This document shows, in pieces, positions 26,379 to 35,761 of a DNA stretch of 64,000 nucleotides (its first letter is position 1; each line of letters begins with the position of its first letter). Under the pieces are notes generated by a model that saw nothing but the letters and a program-made list of their open reading frames with translations, had not been told where the DNA came from and did no database searches. Source of the stretch: an uncultured Pontibacter sp. (GTDB lineage: Bacteria; Bacteroidota; Bacteroidia; Cytophagales; Hymenobacteraceae); the NCBI GenBank assembly GCA_947499125.1, contig CANMMP010000005.1:186001-250000 (forward strand), read 5' to 3'. Both the position numbers and the translations under genes were made by a program.

Positions 26379-27746
26379 ATGAAACAAACCTGCTTCTTAC
26401 TTTTCTGCTTTGTACTGTTGCTCTTTTCTTGCGAGAAGAACCTGGATACGGAGGAAATTGTACCTAGGACTGAAACTTTATCCATTATTCAGAGGGCACA
26501 ATCGGTGTTTATTAACGAGTACCAGTCTAAGAGAGATTCAATAGACAAAGCCTTAGGACGCTATGGACCTAAGTTTATTAAGGTAGACTGGAATAGAGCT
26601 GTAGATAAAAGAATATCGCTCGGTAAAGCAGTGGTAGCACCACTTGTATTTGAAGGTAACCTGTATGAGAGCTTTGGGAATAATAAGCGTAAGTCTGCCT
26701 TAAATGAAAGCACGTTTTTGTACATGTACAAAGATAAAAACCAAAACATGCGCATAGAGGTTGTAAGATACATAGCAGATGATGCTTTTGTGCCTGAAGC
26801 ACGAAAATCCTTCCTGGGTTTGGTTGTAGTAGAAGATCTGGCTGGTAATTTCTTAGCAGGGTATCATTTCGGAGAAAATAAGGTGACGCCAATTAGCCGT
26901 ATTTCAGGTTCTGCAGAAGTTGCAATCAACACTACAACAGGAGTAACCGCTATATGGTGTACAACTACTACCTGGTATTCATGTTCAACTTACGATGGGG
27001 CAGAACATTGCGTTGTAGTAGGTGTGGACAGTTATTGTTACGATGACGGAGTAGGCAATTTTAACCGTGACATTGAACCTGGAGACTATGGAGGTGGAGG
27101 AGGCCTACCACAGCCGCCTAGCCCCTGCGACCTAGCAAATGCACTGGCACAAGATCAAAGTTTTGTAGATAAAATGAGCGACTTGAATGTCAAGACCTCA
27201 GAGTCCTATGAATCTGCTTACATAGCCAAAAGAAGCAATGGCACTACTTCTTACGACTATATTAAAGGAGGACAAAATGGTGAAGACTTTAATTTTTCCC
27301 CAGGTATGTTTAATGGGAGCACAGGGTTTTATCATAACCATGAAAATAATCCCGCTAACCTTTCAATTTTTAGTTTGTATGATTTACAAGCACTTTATTT
27401 GATTATTAGTCAGGGAGGAGTATATAGGGAACATAATTATACCTTTGGCCTTGTTACCTATCATGGTGATACGTATCTTTTAGTAGTAGAGGATCCAGCA
27501 AAATTTCTGCAATATGGCTCTTCTCTCTTAGTTCCGGGTAGTATAGATATATTCGCCTCTACCTATAATAATCTCATAACATTATCAAATACAAGAATGC
27601 AGAATGAGGCTAACTTTAGAGCTATTTTAAATATAAATGGAGGAGCTGGCGTTAAATTACTTAAAAGCGCTACTAACAACTTTGGTAACTGGAAGCAGGT
27701 TGGTGTAGACGCTAACGGTAATGCTATTTACGCAGATTGTAATTAA
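26379..27746 (+). CDS. Lipoprotein with JAMM/MPN-like metal motif
   Basis: A 455-residue exported protein; the lipobox LLFSC is near residue 18. Residues ~30-180 are a soluble N-terminal region of unknown family; a Gly/Pro-rich linker (about 235-250) follows. The C-terminal part (about 255-440) contains H319-N-H321, then S332-L-Y-D335, i.e. H-x-H-x10-S-x2-D, close to the JAMM metalloprotease pattern H-x-H-x7-S-x2-D. The spacer is longer than standard and the upstream catalytic Glu is not certain, so the assignment is inference. AT-rich; forms an operon with the following gene (20-nt gap), inside the segment bounded by the dnaK duplication. Confidence 0.7.
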   Translation: MKQTCFLLFCFVLLLFSCEKNLDTEEIVPRTETLSIIQRAQSVFINEYQSKRDSIDKALGRYGPKFIKVDWNRAVDKRISLGKAVVAPLVFEGNLYESFGNNKRKSALNESTFLYMYKDKNQNMRIEVVRYIADDAFVPEARKSFLGLVVVEDLAGNFLAGYHFGENKVTPISRISGSAEVAINTTTGVTAIWCTTTTWYSCSTYDGAEHCVVVGVDSYCYDDGVGNFNRDIEPGDYGGGGGLPQPPSPCDLANALAQDQSFVDKMSDLNVKTSESYESAYIAKRSNGTTSYDYIKGGQNGEDFNFSPGMFNGSTGFYHNHENNPANLSIFSLYDLQALYLIISQGGVYREHNYTFGLVTYHGDTYLLVVEDPAKFLQYGSSLLVPGSIDIFASTYNNLITLSNTRMQNEANFRAILNINGGAGVKLLKSATNNFGNWKQVGVDANGNAIYADCN

Positions 27747-27766
27747 TTAAATATAAGCAACCTATT

Positions 27767-28279
27767 ATGAAGAAGTTTATTTTTTCCCTGATCCTGAGTA
27801 TAACAGCTTATACTATTCACGCTCAAGATAGCAAACCGGCTAAAAAAGAGAGTGCCCATAAGATTTCAGATATTAAGGATGACAAAATTGATAAATACGC
27901 CGGCATCTGGGTAAGTAAGCAGGGCAATGAGGTGTTCACGCTAAAGCTAAAGAAAGTAAACAGGAACATGGGTAGTGAGAATGATCCTCTTTACGTAGAA
28001 GCGCTTTTAGGGAGCTATTCTTATGTTGTTGACGGAGAGGAAATTGTGAAAATATCCGATAGTGAAAATGCTGTCGCAGGAGGATCTCTCGGAAAAGAAG
28101 GCCCCATAACTATTTATATGACAGATAAAACTAGTGGCAAACGCGGTGAGGGAACGCTTATGCTGGTGAGCAAGAATACTTTGAACTGGCAAATTGGGAA
28201 TATAAAGGAGGACTTTTTTGGTAACAATAAGAAAGCATTTACTATTCCGACCAGCCTGACGCTTAAGCGGGTAGAGTAG
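27767..28279 (+). CDS. Small secreted protein, DUF6705-like
   Basis: A 170-residue exported protein; the signal peptide ends in IHAQ near residue 20. The mature part starts with a Lys/Asp-rich stretch, then a beta-rich domain (YAGIWVSKQGNEVFTLKLKKV, VEALLGSYSYVVDGEEIV, GEGTLMLVSKNTLNWQIG) that reminds me of the small Bacteroidota DUF6705 family; that match is from memory and needs checking. It follows the JAMM-like lipoprotein gene by 20 nt, so the two may act together at the cell surface. Confidence 0.7.
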   Translation: MKKFIFSLILSITAYTIHAQDSKPAKKESAHKISDIKDDKIDKYAGIWVSKQGNEVFTLKLKKVNRNMGSENDPLYVEALLGSYSYVVDGEEIVKISDSENAVAGGSLGKEGPITIYMTDKTSGKRGEGTLMLVSKNTLNWQIGNIKEDFFGNNKKAFTIPTSLTLKRVE

Positions 28280-28602
28280 CTGTAATTTTTTGAATAATAC
28301 CATTATTAAATCATAAATTCGTTTATACGCTCTTCGCTCGTCTCTGGTGAGTGTGCGTTACCAGCGGGCTCTGGCCGCGTTGATTTACGACCTATAGTTG
28401 TGCAACGTGGCGGGACACCACTGGGAGCTCACACGGGATGCGAGCAAGGGCACACTTTTAAACGCACAACCGATTTGATTATAGTATAATACCCTTAAGA
28501 CAACCTGATTATCAGCCTCGGGTCTTATTAGACAGGCGACACTTAAAACAAAAAGCCCCGCTGAAACCAGCGGGGCTTTTCTATAGTTGCGTATTCGGAA
28601 TT
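28280..28602. other. Intergenic region between the accessory gene and dnaK
   Basis: No gene is seen. A GC-rich block at about 28330-28465 is unlike the AT-rich accessory genes beside it and I cannot identify it. The dnaK terminator lies at the right end. Confidence 0.5.
28551..28580 (-). terminator. Terminator of dnaK
   Basis: Stem AAAAGCCCCGCTG / CAGCGGGGCTTTT with a 4-nt loop; the A-rich plus-strand flank gives T-rich sequence on the minus strand. It lies 22 nt beyond the dnaK stop. Confidence 0.9.
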
Positions 28603-30546
28603 TTACTTGTTGGTATTACCGTCTACTTCTTCGTAATCAACGTCGGTTACGCCGCCATCGTTGGCATCAGCGCCTTGCGGCCCACCAGCCTGGCCATTAC
28701 CGCCAGCTTGTGCACCGGCAGCGCCTTCTTGTCCGGCACCGCCGGCTGCGTACATTTCCTGCGATGCTGCACTCCAGGCATTGTTCAACGCTTCTAACGC
28801 TGCATCAATTCCTGCAATATCTTTAGCGCCATGTGCTGTCTTCAACTGACCAAGCGCAGATTCGATAGCAGTTTTATTACCTTCCGATAACTTATCGCCG
28901 TACTCTTTCAGTTGCTTTTCGGTCTGGAAGATCATAGAGTCAGCTGCGTTCAGTTTCTCGATCTCTTCCTTCGCCTTCTTATCAGATTCAGCGTTGGCTT
29001 CAGCTTCCTGGCGCATGCGCTCAATTTCCTGCTCGCTCAATCCAGACGATGCTTCGATACGGATCTTCTGCTCCTTACCGGTCGCTTTATCTTTAGCTGT
29101 TACATGAAGTATACCGTTGGCATCGATGTCGAAAATAACTTCGATCTGCGGAACACCACGAGGTGCTGGTGGAATACCATCTAAGTGGAATCTACCAATG
29201 GTGCGGTTGTCGCGGGCCATTGGGCGCTCACCTTGCAGTACATGGATCTCTACAGACGGCTGGTTATCAGATGCTGTAGAGAATGTTTCTGATTTTTTGG
29301 TCGGGATAGTTGTGTTAGACTCAATTAGTTTAGTCATTACACCACCCATTGTCTCGATACCCAGTGAAAGCGGCGTTACATCCAGCAGAAGTACATCTTT
29401 TACTTCACCTGTTAATACACCACCCTGAATCGCAGCACCAATCGCTACAACTTCATCCGGGTTCACACCTTTAGATGGCTTCTTACCGAAGAACTTCTCA
29501 ACTTCTTCCTGTACTTTCGGGATACGTGTAGAACCACCCACCAGGATCACTTCGTCAATATCAGAAGTTGATAGGCCAGCATCCTGAAGCGCCTTGCGGC
29601 AAGGCTCCATAGAACGACGGATCAGATCATCAGTCAGTTGCTCGAATTTAGCACGCGTTAACTTGCGTACCAGGTGCTTTGGCACACCGTCAACCGGCAT
29701 AATGTATGGCAGGTTGATCTCTGTTTCGTTAGAAGATGAAAGCTCAACTTTTGCTTTCTCAGCAGCTTCTTTCAAACGCTGAAGTGCCATTGGGTCCTTA
29801 CGCAGGTCAATGCCTTCGTCGTTCTTGAATTCTTCTGCCAGCCAGTTAATGATCTTCTGGTCAAAGTCGTCACCACCAAGGTGTGTATCACCATTCGTAG
29901 ATAGTACTTCAAACACACCATCACCCAGCTCAAGTATAGAAATATCGAAAGTACCACCACCTAAGTCGAATACCGCGATCTTCTGATCTTTGTGTTTTTT
30001 ATCTAATCCGTAAGCAAGCGCTGCTGCTGTTGGCTCGTTAATGATACGCTTCACTTCAAGACCTGCGATCTGTCCGGCTTCTTTAGTAGCCTGGCGCTGT
30101 GCATCGTTAAAGTAGGCTGGTACCGTAATAACGGCTTCCGTTACAGTAGTACCCAAGTAATCTTCTGCAGTAGCCTTCATCTTCTGAAGTACCATCGCTG
30201 AAATTTCCTGTGGCGTATACTCTCTGTCGCCGATCTGAACGCGTACCGTGTTGTTGCTGCCCTGCTGTACCTTGTAAGATACCTGCTTGGCTTCTTCGCT
30301 AACTTCGTTGTAGCTGTGGCCCATAAAACGCTTTATCGAAGCGATCGTGTTCTGTGGGTTTGTAATTGCCTGGCGCTTGGCAGGGTCACCTACTTTACGC
30401 TCGCCATTACCACCATCCAGAAACGCAACGATAGACGGCGTTGTTCTGCGGCCTTCGCTGTTAGGTATAACCACTGGCTCGTTACCTTCCATTACGGCAA
30501 CGCAGGAGTTGGTTGTACCCAAGTCAATACCTATTATTTTTCCCAT
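28603..30546 (-). CDS. dnaK: Molecular chaperone DnaK (Hsp70)
   Basis: A full-length 647-residue Hsp70. ATPase signatures are [13 protein letters not shown] near the start, [15 protein letters not shown] and [14 protein letters not shown]; the substrate-binding domain has the [14 protein letters not shown] linker, and the C-terminus is Gly/Ala-rich, ending in [13 protein letters not shown]. It refolds proteins with DnaJ and GrpE, neither of which is adjacent. No CIRCE operator or heat-shock promoter was recognised upstream. A decayed copy of its last ~100 bases lies 2.8 kb away on the same strand. Confidence 0.98.
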   Translation of the reverse strand: MGKIIGIDLGTTNSCVAVMEGNEPVVIPNSEGRRTTPSIVAFLDGGNGERKVGDPAKRQAITNPQNTIASIKRFMGHSYNEVSEEAKQVSYKVQQGSNNTVRVQIGDREYTPQEISAMVLQKMKATAEDYLGTTVTEAVITVPAYFNDAQRQATKEAGQIAGLEVKRIINEPTAAALAYGLDKKHKDQKIAVFDLGGGTFDISILELGDGVFEVLSTNGDTHLGGDDFDQKIINWLAEEFKNDEGIDLRKDPMALQRLKEAAEKAKVELSSSNETEINLPYIMPVDGVPKHLVRKLTRAKFEQLTDDLIRRSMEPCRKALQDAGLSTSDIDEVILVGGSTRIPKVQEEVEKFFGKKPSKGVNPDEVVAIGAAIQGGVLTGEVKDVLLLDVTPLSLGIETMGGVMTKLIESNTTIPTKKSETFSTASDNQPSVEIHVLQGERPMARDNRTIGRFHLDGIPPAPRGVPQIEVIFDIDANGILHVTAKDKATGKEQKIRIEASSGLSEQEIERMRQEAEANAESDKKAKEEIEKLNAADSMIFQTEKQLKEYGDKLSEGNKTAIESALGQLKTAHGAKDIAGIDAALEALNNAWSAASQEMYAAGGAGQEGAAGAQAGGNGQAGGPQGADANDGGVTDVDYEEVDGNTNK

Positions 30547-30978
30547 TATATAGTTTTATTATAGTTTCCTATCTAAAAATTCTTTTCAGTTGATAGCGTT
30601 ATTGCAACCAATATGCCAACCGGTTTTAAGGCTGGTTTTTATGTCATAATGTCACGAATGCAACAATGGCTTATAGTTTTGTCGGATAATTGGCATAGCG
30701 CTTTGTAGTAGCACCGCCATAATTGCTGTATGCGTGCGGCAGTCTTGGCAAAAGATAAAAATCTGGAGGGAGGAAGTATAAAAAAAACAAAAGCCCCCGC
30801 TGCAGAAGTAACGGGAGCTATGTTCACTTTAACACCTAAAACACATTTATAGAAAGTCCTGAACTATAACCTGCACCGGAAGCAGGCCAAAGCGCAGCGG
30901 CTTTCTATATACAGGAGTACCTGTAAGTATAAAAGGGTTGCATGTCGTAAAAAAATATTTTGGAATGACTGCTCTGGT
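30547..30978. other. Intergenic region upstream of dnaK
   Basis: No gene is seen. It holds the dnaK promoter region, in which I recognise no clear element, and the terminator of the polytopic membrane protein gene at 30792-30819. Confidence 0.5.
30792..30819 (-). terminator. Candidate terminator of the polytopic membrane protein gene
   Basis: On the minus strand, AGCTCCCG and CGGGGGCT pair (one wobble) around a 12-nt loop, followed by TTTTGTTTTTTTT. It lies 160 nt beyond the stop codon, which is rather far. Confidence 0.65.
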
Positions 30979-32472
30979 TTACTGTAGTTCCGCTTTGCCA
31001 GCTGAGCGTAAAGTATGCAGGTTGCTTATTACAGGCGGATTTGGCTCGGTTAACCTGACAGAATCTTTGCTGAAATAATTTGCAACTCCTTTGTTTATCC
31101 AGTGCCGGCTTAGCGTCAGGCGGTCGGTTTCCTGCCCCGATATTACATCGGCAAAGTAAATGGTTTTGGGTATGGTTGGCAGTGGGGGGAGGAGGCAGGT
31201 ATCGCAGTCAGCTGTTTGTAAAGTTCTATAGCGTTCGTTCAGGGCTTGGTTGTAAGCAGTAGCTTTTCCGGAAGCTAAGTCTATGTAGGCGGTAGTGATG
31301 TTGCTATCGATGTGTAGCACGCTGAGTATAAATATGAACAGCGCCATTAAAGGAAGTATAGCCGGTGTTTGTGTAATTGTAGTTAGCGTGTGTTTATACT
31401 TACAGATAAAGGCCTGCAGGAGATAAAACCAGCCAAGTATAAAAAAGAAGTAGATCACGTTCTCCAGGCGCGGGGTAGGGCGCTCGCCAGTAGACCACGC
31501 AAACAAAAAGTTCATCAGGAAAATAGTGCCCAGGAAGTATAAAACAGCCAGCCAAGGGTTTATGTTAAAAGTACGGCCAGGTTTTGCTGCCAACGGAAGT
31601 CCGAAATAAACGACATACACCATCGAAGCCGCCAGCACAGGTATAATCCACCTATAAAATGATAACGCTGTCATAAACCCAGTATACGCCACCGACCATA
31701 TTAACTTGCCTGCATTGGGTTGGTCGCTCATGCGGTTATAGTTGCCTGGTGCTAAAATGGCTACAGCACAGGCCGCCAGGCAAACTATAAATAGGAATAG
31801 CAGGTATGAGCGTGCTTCAGGGTTTTTATAGTTTACTATAGTTAGCAGCAAGTTAGTAGTAAATGCCACGACCAGGATCATTTCGTTAGAGCCAACTATA
31901 GCCACGCAAAGTATAGCCGCCAGTCCGATGTATAGTTTCTTCTGCAGTTTTGTATTCGCCTGAAAGAGCTTATAAACCAGCACCAGCATCAGCATAAATA
32001 AAATATGCGGCATCTGGTAAGTAGCATAGGTCGAGAAAAAGTAAAATGCCTCGGAGATGCTGGGTGCCTGCAGAAAATATAAAGTTAGTAGTACAGCTGC
32101 CAGCGCAACACTCCATACTTTGTTGAAAACGCGCTCTGTAAGGCTGCGCAGGAAAAAGTATAAAACACCAGCAAATACGCTTATCAGAACTGCTGCATAC
32201 AATTTATAAGCAAACAGGCTACCGTAGATCATGGGGTTCAGCCGGAACATGGTGATGGTGCTGAAGTAGCGGCCCGTCCAGGAAGTATAGAATTCTTTAA
32301 AAACAGTAATGTAGTCCGTTGATCTGTCGCGAACGGCAAAACTAAAGTCATCGGCGGCAGGGTGCGTGTAAATGGTGAGTAACAGGAACGGAAGTAATGT
32401 GTATAGCCCCAACCCGATGAGAGTATAAAGTATGAGATTTTGAGTAGCAGGTTGTTTGGCTAATGGAGGCAT
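30979..32472 (-). CDS. Polytopic membrane protein (possibly DUF6056/GT-C-like)
   Basis: A 497-residue inner membrane protein with about 10-11 hydrophobic helices. The first loop contains HPAADDFSFAVRDRSTDYITVFKEFY and SWTGRYFS, an acidic pair after helix 1 of the kind seen in GT-C-type glycosyltransferases and in the DUF6056 group; the C-terminal ~100 residues are soluble. The assignment to either group is from memory. Substrate and partner are unknown. It is preceded by a hairpin (32554-32585) that separates it from the peptidase gene, and many AGTATA/ACTATA words lie in its coding sequence. Confidence 0.75.
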   Translation of the reverse strand: MPPLAKQPATQNLILYTLIGLGLYTLLPFLLLTIYTHPAADDFSFAVRDRSTDYITVFKEFYTSWTGRYFSTITMFRLNPMIYGSLFAYKLYAAVLISVFAGVLYFFLRSLTERVFNKVWSVALAAVLLTLYFLQAPSISEAFYFFSTYATYQMPHILFMLMLVLVYKLFQANTKLQKKLYIGLAAILCVAIVGSNEMILVVAFTTNLLLTIVNYKNPEARSYLLFLFIVCLAACAVAILAPGNYNRMSDQPNAGKLIWSVAYTGFMTALSFYRWIIPVLAASMVYVVYFGLPLAAKPGRTFNINPWLAVLYFLGTIFLMNFLFAWSTGERPTPRLENVIYFFFILGWFYLLQAFICKYKHTLTTITQTPAILPLMALFIFILSVLHIDSNITTAYIDLASGKATAYNQALNERYRTLQTADCDTCLLPPLPTIPKTIYFADVISGQETDRLTLSRHWINKGVANYFSKDSVRLTEPNPPVISNLHTLRSAGKAELQ

Positions 32473-32553
32473 CGTAAATAAGGTTTCGCAAATTAAAAGT
32501 ACTACATTTTGCGGGTTAGCAAAATACGGAAGTATAACCTGGTCATTAAAATA

Positions 32554-32585
32554 GGAAAGCCCTCCTGAAAACAGGAGGGCTTTCC
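32554..32585 (-). terminator. Terminator of the subtilase gene
   Basis: Perfect stem GGAAAGCCCTCCTG / CAGGAGGGCTTTCC with a 4-nt loop, 28 nt beyond the peptidase stop. The T-run on the minus strand is imperfect (TATTTTAA). Confidence 0.82.
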
Positions 32586-32613
32586 AAAACTAACCATCTA
32601 AATATTTCTAATG

Positions 32614-35340
32614 CTATTTTGCTATTACAATGCGGTTAGTTGATGTTCTGCCGTTTGCATTCACACGGTATAAATAAGTGCCACCCTGCAAATTGCTGCC
32701 ATCAAACTTAAGCGAGTGGCGGCCTGCCGGTTTTACTTCCGATACCAGGGTCTGCACTTTACGGCCCATCATGTCGAATACTTCTACCGTTACTGGTCCA
32801 TTTTCGGTAACAGTGTAAGTAATGTTGCTCTGGCCATTGCTTGGGTTAGGGTAGGCATAACTTTCCTGCCACTCTAAACCAGCCTGCATAGTTGATGTGC
32901 CTGTTGTCGCCACTGGCTGTGTAACGCCTTCCCAACTGTTGTAAGTGCGGGTAACTATAACAGCAAAATCGGCACGGGTTACGTTTTGTAGCGGCTTAAA
33001 TGTAGCATGCATTTTAGGGAACAGGTCGAATGGCCCTTGAGTAACGCTATAGTAGGCATTTATTAACCCAAGTTCGAGCGCTACGCTTACATAGCCTTCC
33101 AGGCCGGCAGGTATATCTTTGGCATCCTCAATTTTAAGGGTCTGGCCATCCATAGTTACCGTTACGGTTTTTCCATTGCGAGCTAAAGCTTCCTCCTGTA
33201 AGCCGAGTGCCTGCACTAGTGAGTAAGCTATTTCGCTTCGGCTTACATTACCCTTCGGGTTAAAATTGCCGTTGCCGGCTGGTTTCATTACGCCATTATA
33301 AGCCAGCATTCTGTCGCGAAGGGCCGCACCTTTTGCTGCTACCGATTCTCCAAGTAATATCTCATCTCCCTTCAGGTCAGAGAAAGTTATAGCTCCAGTT
33401 GCCGGCATCGACTGACGAATAGCCTGGCCCATCATTAAATAGTCTGCTAATTGTATGCGCTTCAAGAAGTCATCTGGTCTGAAACCGGTACCAACTCCAT
33501 CTGCTAAACGGGCGCCTACTGCCATTTTAATAGCAGCCTCTGCCTGGTGACCTGCTATATCATTCAGGCCGGTGGTGCCGGTTACGCGCTGTATAGCCAG
33601 GGTGCCATTCATAGTTTCAGGTAAACCAATACCATTCAACCCTTCTATTTTAAGTGTCCAGGTGCCGGGTGCAGGCGATGCTACTGCCATACCTCTGTCG
33701 AAGTATAAGGCAAATGCAACCGGAATACCAGATCTGTATTCCTGGCCATTCGGGTCAGTCAGGATAAGGTTCACAGAGTTTCCTGTCAGTCCGAGTAAAC
33801 CAGCAGCATCAACCTTTGCTTCCAGGCTGTTGGTGCCTTCTGCAATGTTAAATGTAAACTGGTTTGATGCAGCTGTAAGTGGGTTATAGTTTACAGTAAA
33901 TGCTGACGTTTCGGTTTGAGTAGTTACGCCGCTTTTAAATGTGCGTGTATGGTTAGCATAAGTGCCATACGTAGTGTTGCGGTAAATATGGTCAACGGCT
34001 GCGTAAGCATTTACATAACCGGCTCCTACTTCCCACGACTCACGGCCAGGCATGTTGGTAGCTGTTTTCTGCAGAATGGCCTTTACCTGCGCAGGCGATA
34101 ACGATGGATTTGCTTCCAGCATAAGGGCAACTATACCGGCAGCCAGTGGAGTTGCCATCGAAGTGCCGCTCATGTGAGTATAGAATGGCACGTGTGCCGG
34201 GTCCAGGTTCTCAATATCCTGCTGAGCAGCTAAAGACGCAACCGGGCCAATTACACGCGTTGAAATTACATCAACACCAGGGGCAACTATGGTAGGGCGG
34301 TTCTCAAATGTCCAGCTTTCACCGTCAATAGTAAAGCTTCCGCCTTCACCTTTCACACCTCTCGATGAGAATTCTGCCAGTCGGCCATACTTGTCGCCGG
34401 CACCAACTGATATTACCCATGGAGCAATTGCATACGGGTTGTGCGTGTCAGAGCTAGGGCCCTCGTTACCGGCAGCAAACAACGAAACTATACCACGGTC
34501 ATAAGCCGTCTTAGAGGCAACGTTGATCGGGTGGTTAGGGTCAAAATCGCCGCTTGAACCCCATGAGTTGGAAATAACACGGATACCATACTGCGCCTGG
34601 TGGGTAAGGGCATAATCAAATCCGCCGATGCCGTCCAGTACAAAAAGGGCAGCGCCCGATCCATATCCTATCAGGTGAGCGCCCGGGGCAGCACCTTCGT
34701 AAAGGCCACCAGACTTAGCACCTGTGCCACCAACTGAGCCTGCGCAGTGCGTACCATGGCCGGAGTTAGTATCTGTGTTCGGTACATTCTCGATCCAGGT
34801 AACTGGTAGCATGGCATCCTGCGCATTCAGGTTGGTAGAGCCCAATACGTTTTGCACTAGGTGAGTACCAAATTTCAGATCGTCGTGGGTGCCATCTACA
34901 CCGCTGTCGTTTATCATTACGCCCACACCTTTACCAGAAACCGGCATGCCATTGTTGCGTGCAGTCATTTCCTTGTCGGTGCGTATTTTGCGCACACCGG
35001 TCAGGTGCGTGCCGTTATGGTTAAAGTAAGTTAGTCTTTTGTTGAGGTAAACTGAACGAACCTGGTCGCTTTTGGCTAAGGCGTCTATCTGGGCGGCAGT
35101 TGCCAGCACGCCGGCTATAGGTAACGATTTGAAGGTAGTACCTTTGGTGATGCCAAGTGAGTTCAGCAAGGAGAGATGAGCAGGTGTCGGGGCACTGTTT
35201 CCGTGGAAGGTAACCACAACCCCAACCGACCCGGTGGTGGTTTGCAGAAGCTTTATCAGCTCATTGTCTACTTTGTTTTGTGCACTTAATGTACCTGCTG
35301 TAAACAGGAGTGCAACTATAAAACTGAGAAGTTTAGTCAT
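32614..35340 (-). CDS. S8 serine peptidase (subtilisin-like) with T9SS type A sorting domain
   Basis: A 908-residue secreted subtilase. The signal peptide ends in LSAQ near residue 21; a short prodomain precedes the catalytic triad D145 (NDSGVDGTHDD), H195 (GHGTHCAG) and S394 (SGTSMATP). A beta-sandwich P-like region follows, then residues ~620-800 with three S-layer-homology-like stretches (FNPKGNVSRSEIAYSLVQAL; FKPLQNVTRADFAVIVTRTY), and finally a type A T9SS C-terminal domain (YPNPSNGQSNITYTV ... GTYLYRVNA ... IVIAK). It is exported by T9SS and probably anchored on the surface. It is monocistronic. Confidence 0.92.
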   Translation of the reverse strand: MTKLLSFIVALLFTAGTLSAQNKVDNELIKLLQTTTGSVGVVVTFHGNSAPTPAHLSLLNSLGITKGTTFKSLPIAGVLATAAQIDALAKSDQVRSVYLNKRLTYFNHNGTHLTGVRKIRTDKEMTARNNGMPVSGKGVGVMINDSGVDGTHDDLKFGTHLVQNVLGSTNLNAQDAMLPVTWIENVPNTDTNSGHGTHCAGSVGGTGAKSGGLYEGAAPGAHLIGYGSGAALFVLDGIGGFDYALTHQAQYGIRVISNSWGSSGDFDPNHPINVASKTAYDRGIVSLFAAGNEGPSSDTHNPYAIAPWVISVGAGDKYGRLAEFSSRGVKGEGGSFTIDGESWTFENRPTIVAPGVDVISTRVIGPVASLAAQQDIENLDPAHVPFYTHMSGTSMATPLAAGIVALMLEANPSLSPAQVKAILQKTATNMPGRESWEVGAGYVNAYAAVDHIYRNTTYGTYANHTRTFKSGVTTQTETSAFTVNYNPLTAASNQFTFNIAEGTNSLEAKVDAAGLLGLTGNSVNLILTDPNGQEYRSGIPVAFALYFDRGMAVASPAPGTWTLKIEGLNGIGLPETMNGTLAIQRVTGTTGLNDIAGHQAEAAIKMAVGARLADGVGTGFRPDDFLKRIQLADYLMMGQAIRQSMPATGAITFSDLKGDEILLGESVAAKGAALRDRMLAYNGVMKPAGNGNFNPKGNVSRSEIAYSLVQALGLQEEALARNGKTVTVTMDGQTLKIEDAKDIPAGLEGYVSVALELGLINAYYSVTQGPFDLFPKMHATFKPLQNVTRADFAVIVTRTYNSWEGVTQPVATTGTSTMQAGLEWQESYAYPNPSNGQSNITYTVTENGPVTVEVFDMMGRKVQTLVSEVKPAGRHSLKFDGSNLQGGTYLYRVNANGRTSTNRIVIAK

Positions 35341-35700
35341 AGGTGAGGAAAGTTAAAAGTGTTACATATTATTTAAAAATTTATATTTATTAGGTGAAGG
35401 TTAATGTTTTAAAAGTTAAATTAGTTGAATTCTGTCTTGTACTATAAGTGTTTAAACATGGTTATATAATTGACTAAAAAAATGCTTTAGACTACTAAGT
35501 GGCTGGTTTGTAACTGGTTCTATGTTGCTATAAATTGGATGAAAATCAGATGGCGAAATACTTATAAAATGGGCCTCAGTATATATTTTATAAAATAGAT
35601 AATGTTAAAACACAATTTTATATTAAATTCATTTAAGTAATGGTTTTGTTAAAAGTTTACCAATAAGTGCAATGCCTTTATCTCGCTAAAGTATAATTAG
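35341..35700. other. AT-rich intergenic region upstream of the subtilase gene
   Basis: No gene is seen. The stretch is very AT-rich and presumably holds the subtilase promoter; no clear TAnnTTTG element with a partner was found. Confidence 0.5.
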
Positions 35701-35709
35701 GCATAAAAA

Positions 35710-35737
35710 AACAGGCTACCTGAAAAGGTAGCCTGTT
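35710..35737 (-). terminator. Terminator of the NYN-domain gene
   Basis: Perfect 12-bp stem AACAGGCTACCT / AGGTAGCCTGTT with a GAAA loop; the A6 run before it gives the T-run on the minus strand. It lies 25 nt beyond the stop. Confidence 0.9.
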
Positions 35738-35761
35738 GCGTTAAAGTATAAATAATGTTGA

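Noticed and set aside
28320-28480. CRISPR or structured RNA in the GC-rich block before dnaK
   Set aside because: No regularly spaced repeats and no recognisable RNA family; left as unknown intergenic sequence.
32614-35340. Subtilase as part of a defence or toxin system
   Set aside because: A T9SS domain and signal peptide show it is an exported peptidase with no toxin/immunity neighbour.
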